5,724 nt of DNA. Source: Desulfurococcales archaeon (GTDB lineage: Archaea > Thermoproteota > Thermoprotei_A > Sulfolobales > WAQK01). Below, in pieces: positions 5,157 to 5,724 of the stretch. Position 1 is the stretch's first letter. The number at the start of each line of letters is the position of its first letter. The stretch spans positions 1 through 5,724 of the forward strand of contig JALURJ010000068.1 of NCBI GenBank assembly GCA_027016915.1, read 5' to 3'. The notes below the pieces were generated by a model. That model made no database searches, was not told the DNA's origin, and was given only the letters and a program-made list of their open reading frames with translations. Position numbers and translations under genes: made by a program.

Positions 5157-5724
5157 TTGGCTGAGGCTATAGAGGCTGCTGTGGGTGAGGCGCTGGCTAG
5201 GTTCAGGTACCCTGACGCTAAGGTGTTTAGGGAGTTCATGGAGGCTCTGGCTAAGATCGTGGAGGAGGCAAAGTTCACCATAACCGAGGATGGAGTCAGG
5301 GTCATGGGGATGGACCCTGCTAGGGTGGCGCTCATAGAGGTTATGATGCCCAGGGACGCATTCCTGGAGTTCGAGGTTAACGCTGAGAGCGCTGATATGG
5401 GTATAGGCATGGAGGTCCTATTGAATGCTGTGAAGAGGGGTAAGAAGGGGGATCCCGTGGAGTTCACTGTATCACAGGATAAGGTCCTGATTAAGGTGGA
5501 GTCCCAGGCTGGGGCTGTGAAGAAGTACCTGGCCCCGAACATAGAGGTCCTAACAGAGCTACCGGGGGAGCTTAGGCTGGAGCATGACGTGGAGGCCAGC
5601 GTGCTCTCTGACGCCCTGAAGAGGGCGGTGAGGGAGGCCGAGACCGTAGGTGAGGTCATGGTATTCGAGGCTGAGGAGGGCGAGCTTAGGCTTAAGGGGT
5701 ACACGGAGGGCAAGGCTAGGATGG
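5157..5724 (+). CDS. pcn: DNA polymerase sliding clamp (PCNA), 3' end missing
   Basis: PCNA forms a ring around DNA and tethers polymerase, ligase, FEN1 and other replication factors. In many crenarchaea the ring is a heterotrimer of different PCNA proteins. The 189 residues visible cover domain 1 and much of domain 2 of a protein usually near 245-250 aa. Diagnostic stretches are FRYPDAKVFREFMEALAKIV (16-35), FTITEDGVRVMGMDPARVAL (40-59), the start of the DNA-facing region and LLNAVKRGKKGD (88-99). The linker region and domain 2 follow (VKKYLAPNIEVLTELP, then SDALKRAVREAETV). The start chosen is TTG at 5157 with GGTG 7 bases upstream; an in-frame stop is at 5127-5129. This adds about 14 residues before the usual beta strand, so GTG at 5181 is an alternative. 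Which PCNA paralogue this is cannot be told here. Confidence 0.93.
   Translation, partial: MAEAIEAAVGEALARFRYPDAKVFREFMEALAKIVEEAKFTITEDGVRVMGMDPARVALIEVMMPRDAFLEFEVNAESADMGIGMEVLLNAVKRGKKGDPVEFTVSQDKVLIKVESQAGAVKKYLAPNIEVLTELPGELRLEHDVEASVLSDALKRAVREAETVGEVMVFEAEEGELRLKGYTEGKARM

Noticed and set aside
5114..5713. Minus-strand open frame of 199 codons, very Ser- and Thr-rich
   Set aside because: It is the antisense of PCNA; Ser/Thr-rich composition is expected opposite GAG/GCT/AGG-rich coding sequence.

Overview
The window looks like chromosomal DNA of a thermophilic crenarchaeon (Thermoproteota). Codon use is rich in AGG, ATA and CTA. It carries an archaeal PCNA sliding clamp, TATA-type promoters, a tRNA-Gly with an encoded CCA, and GGTG ribosome-binding cores ahead of TTG start codons. 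An order such as Desulfurococcales or Acidilobales is plausible, but the sequence alone does not settle it.

Layout. Positions 1-1260 (+) hold the 3' part of a major-facilitator transporter fused to four cytosolic CBS motifs. An AT-rich intergenic stretch with a T-run and a TATA box leads to an AMP-forming acetyl-CoA synthetase-like enzyme (1382-3376, +). About 216 non-coding bases follow, ending in a likely promoter, then a complete intronless tRNA-Gly(GCC) at 3593-3671 (+). Another 220 bases without a gene separate it from a broken minus-strand gene (3892-4950). That gene encoded a membrane-anchored, caspase/gingipain-like (clan CD) protein. It is interrupted by two apparent one-base losses in C-runs and by about 218 bases of GC-rich, hairpin-forming DNA lying between the His-motif and Cys-motif halves. 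Divergent from it, a promoter region leads into a PCNA gene (5157 to the window end, +), cut by the window.

How the genes may work together. The transporter resembles the metabolite:H+ symporter branch and sits directly upstream of an acyl-CoA synthetase. A coherent inference is uptake of a small organic acid, sensed through adenine nucleotides at the CBS domains, followed by activation to its CoA ester. The two genes probably have separate promoters. The tRNA, the broken protease-like gene and PCNA look functionally unrelated to this pair.

The most interesting region is 4177-4412, the structured insertion in the protease-like gene. On the minus strand it can fold into three consecutive hairpins. 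It could be a non-autonomous mobile element, a structured RNA, or less likely an mRNA intron. I could not assign it to a known family by eye.
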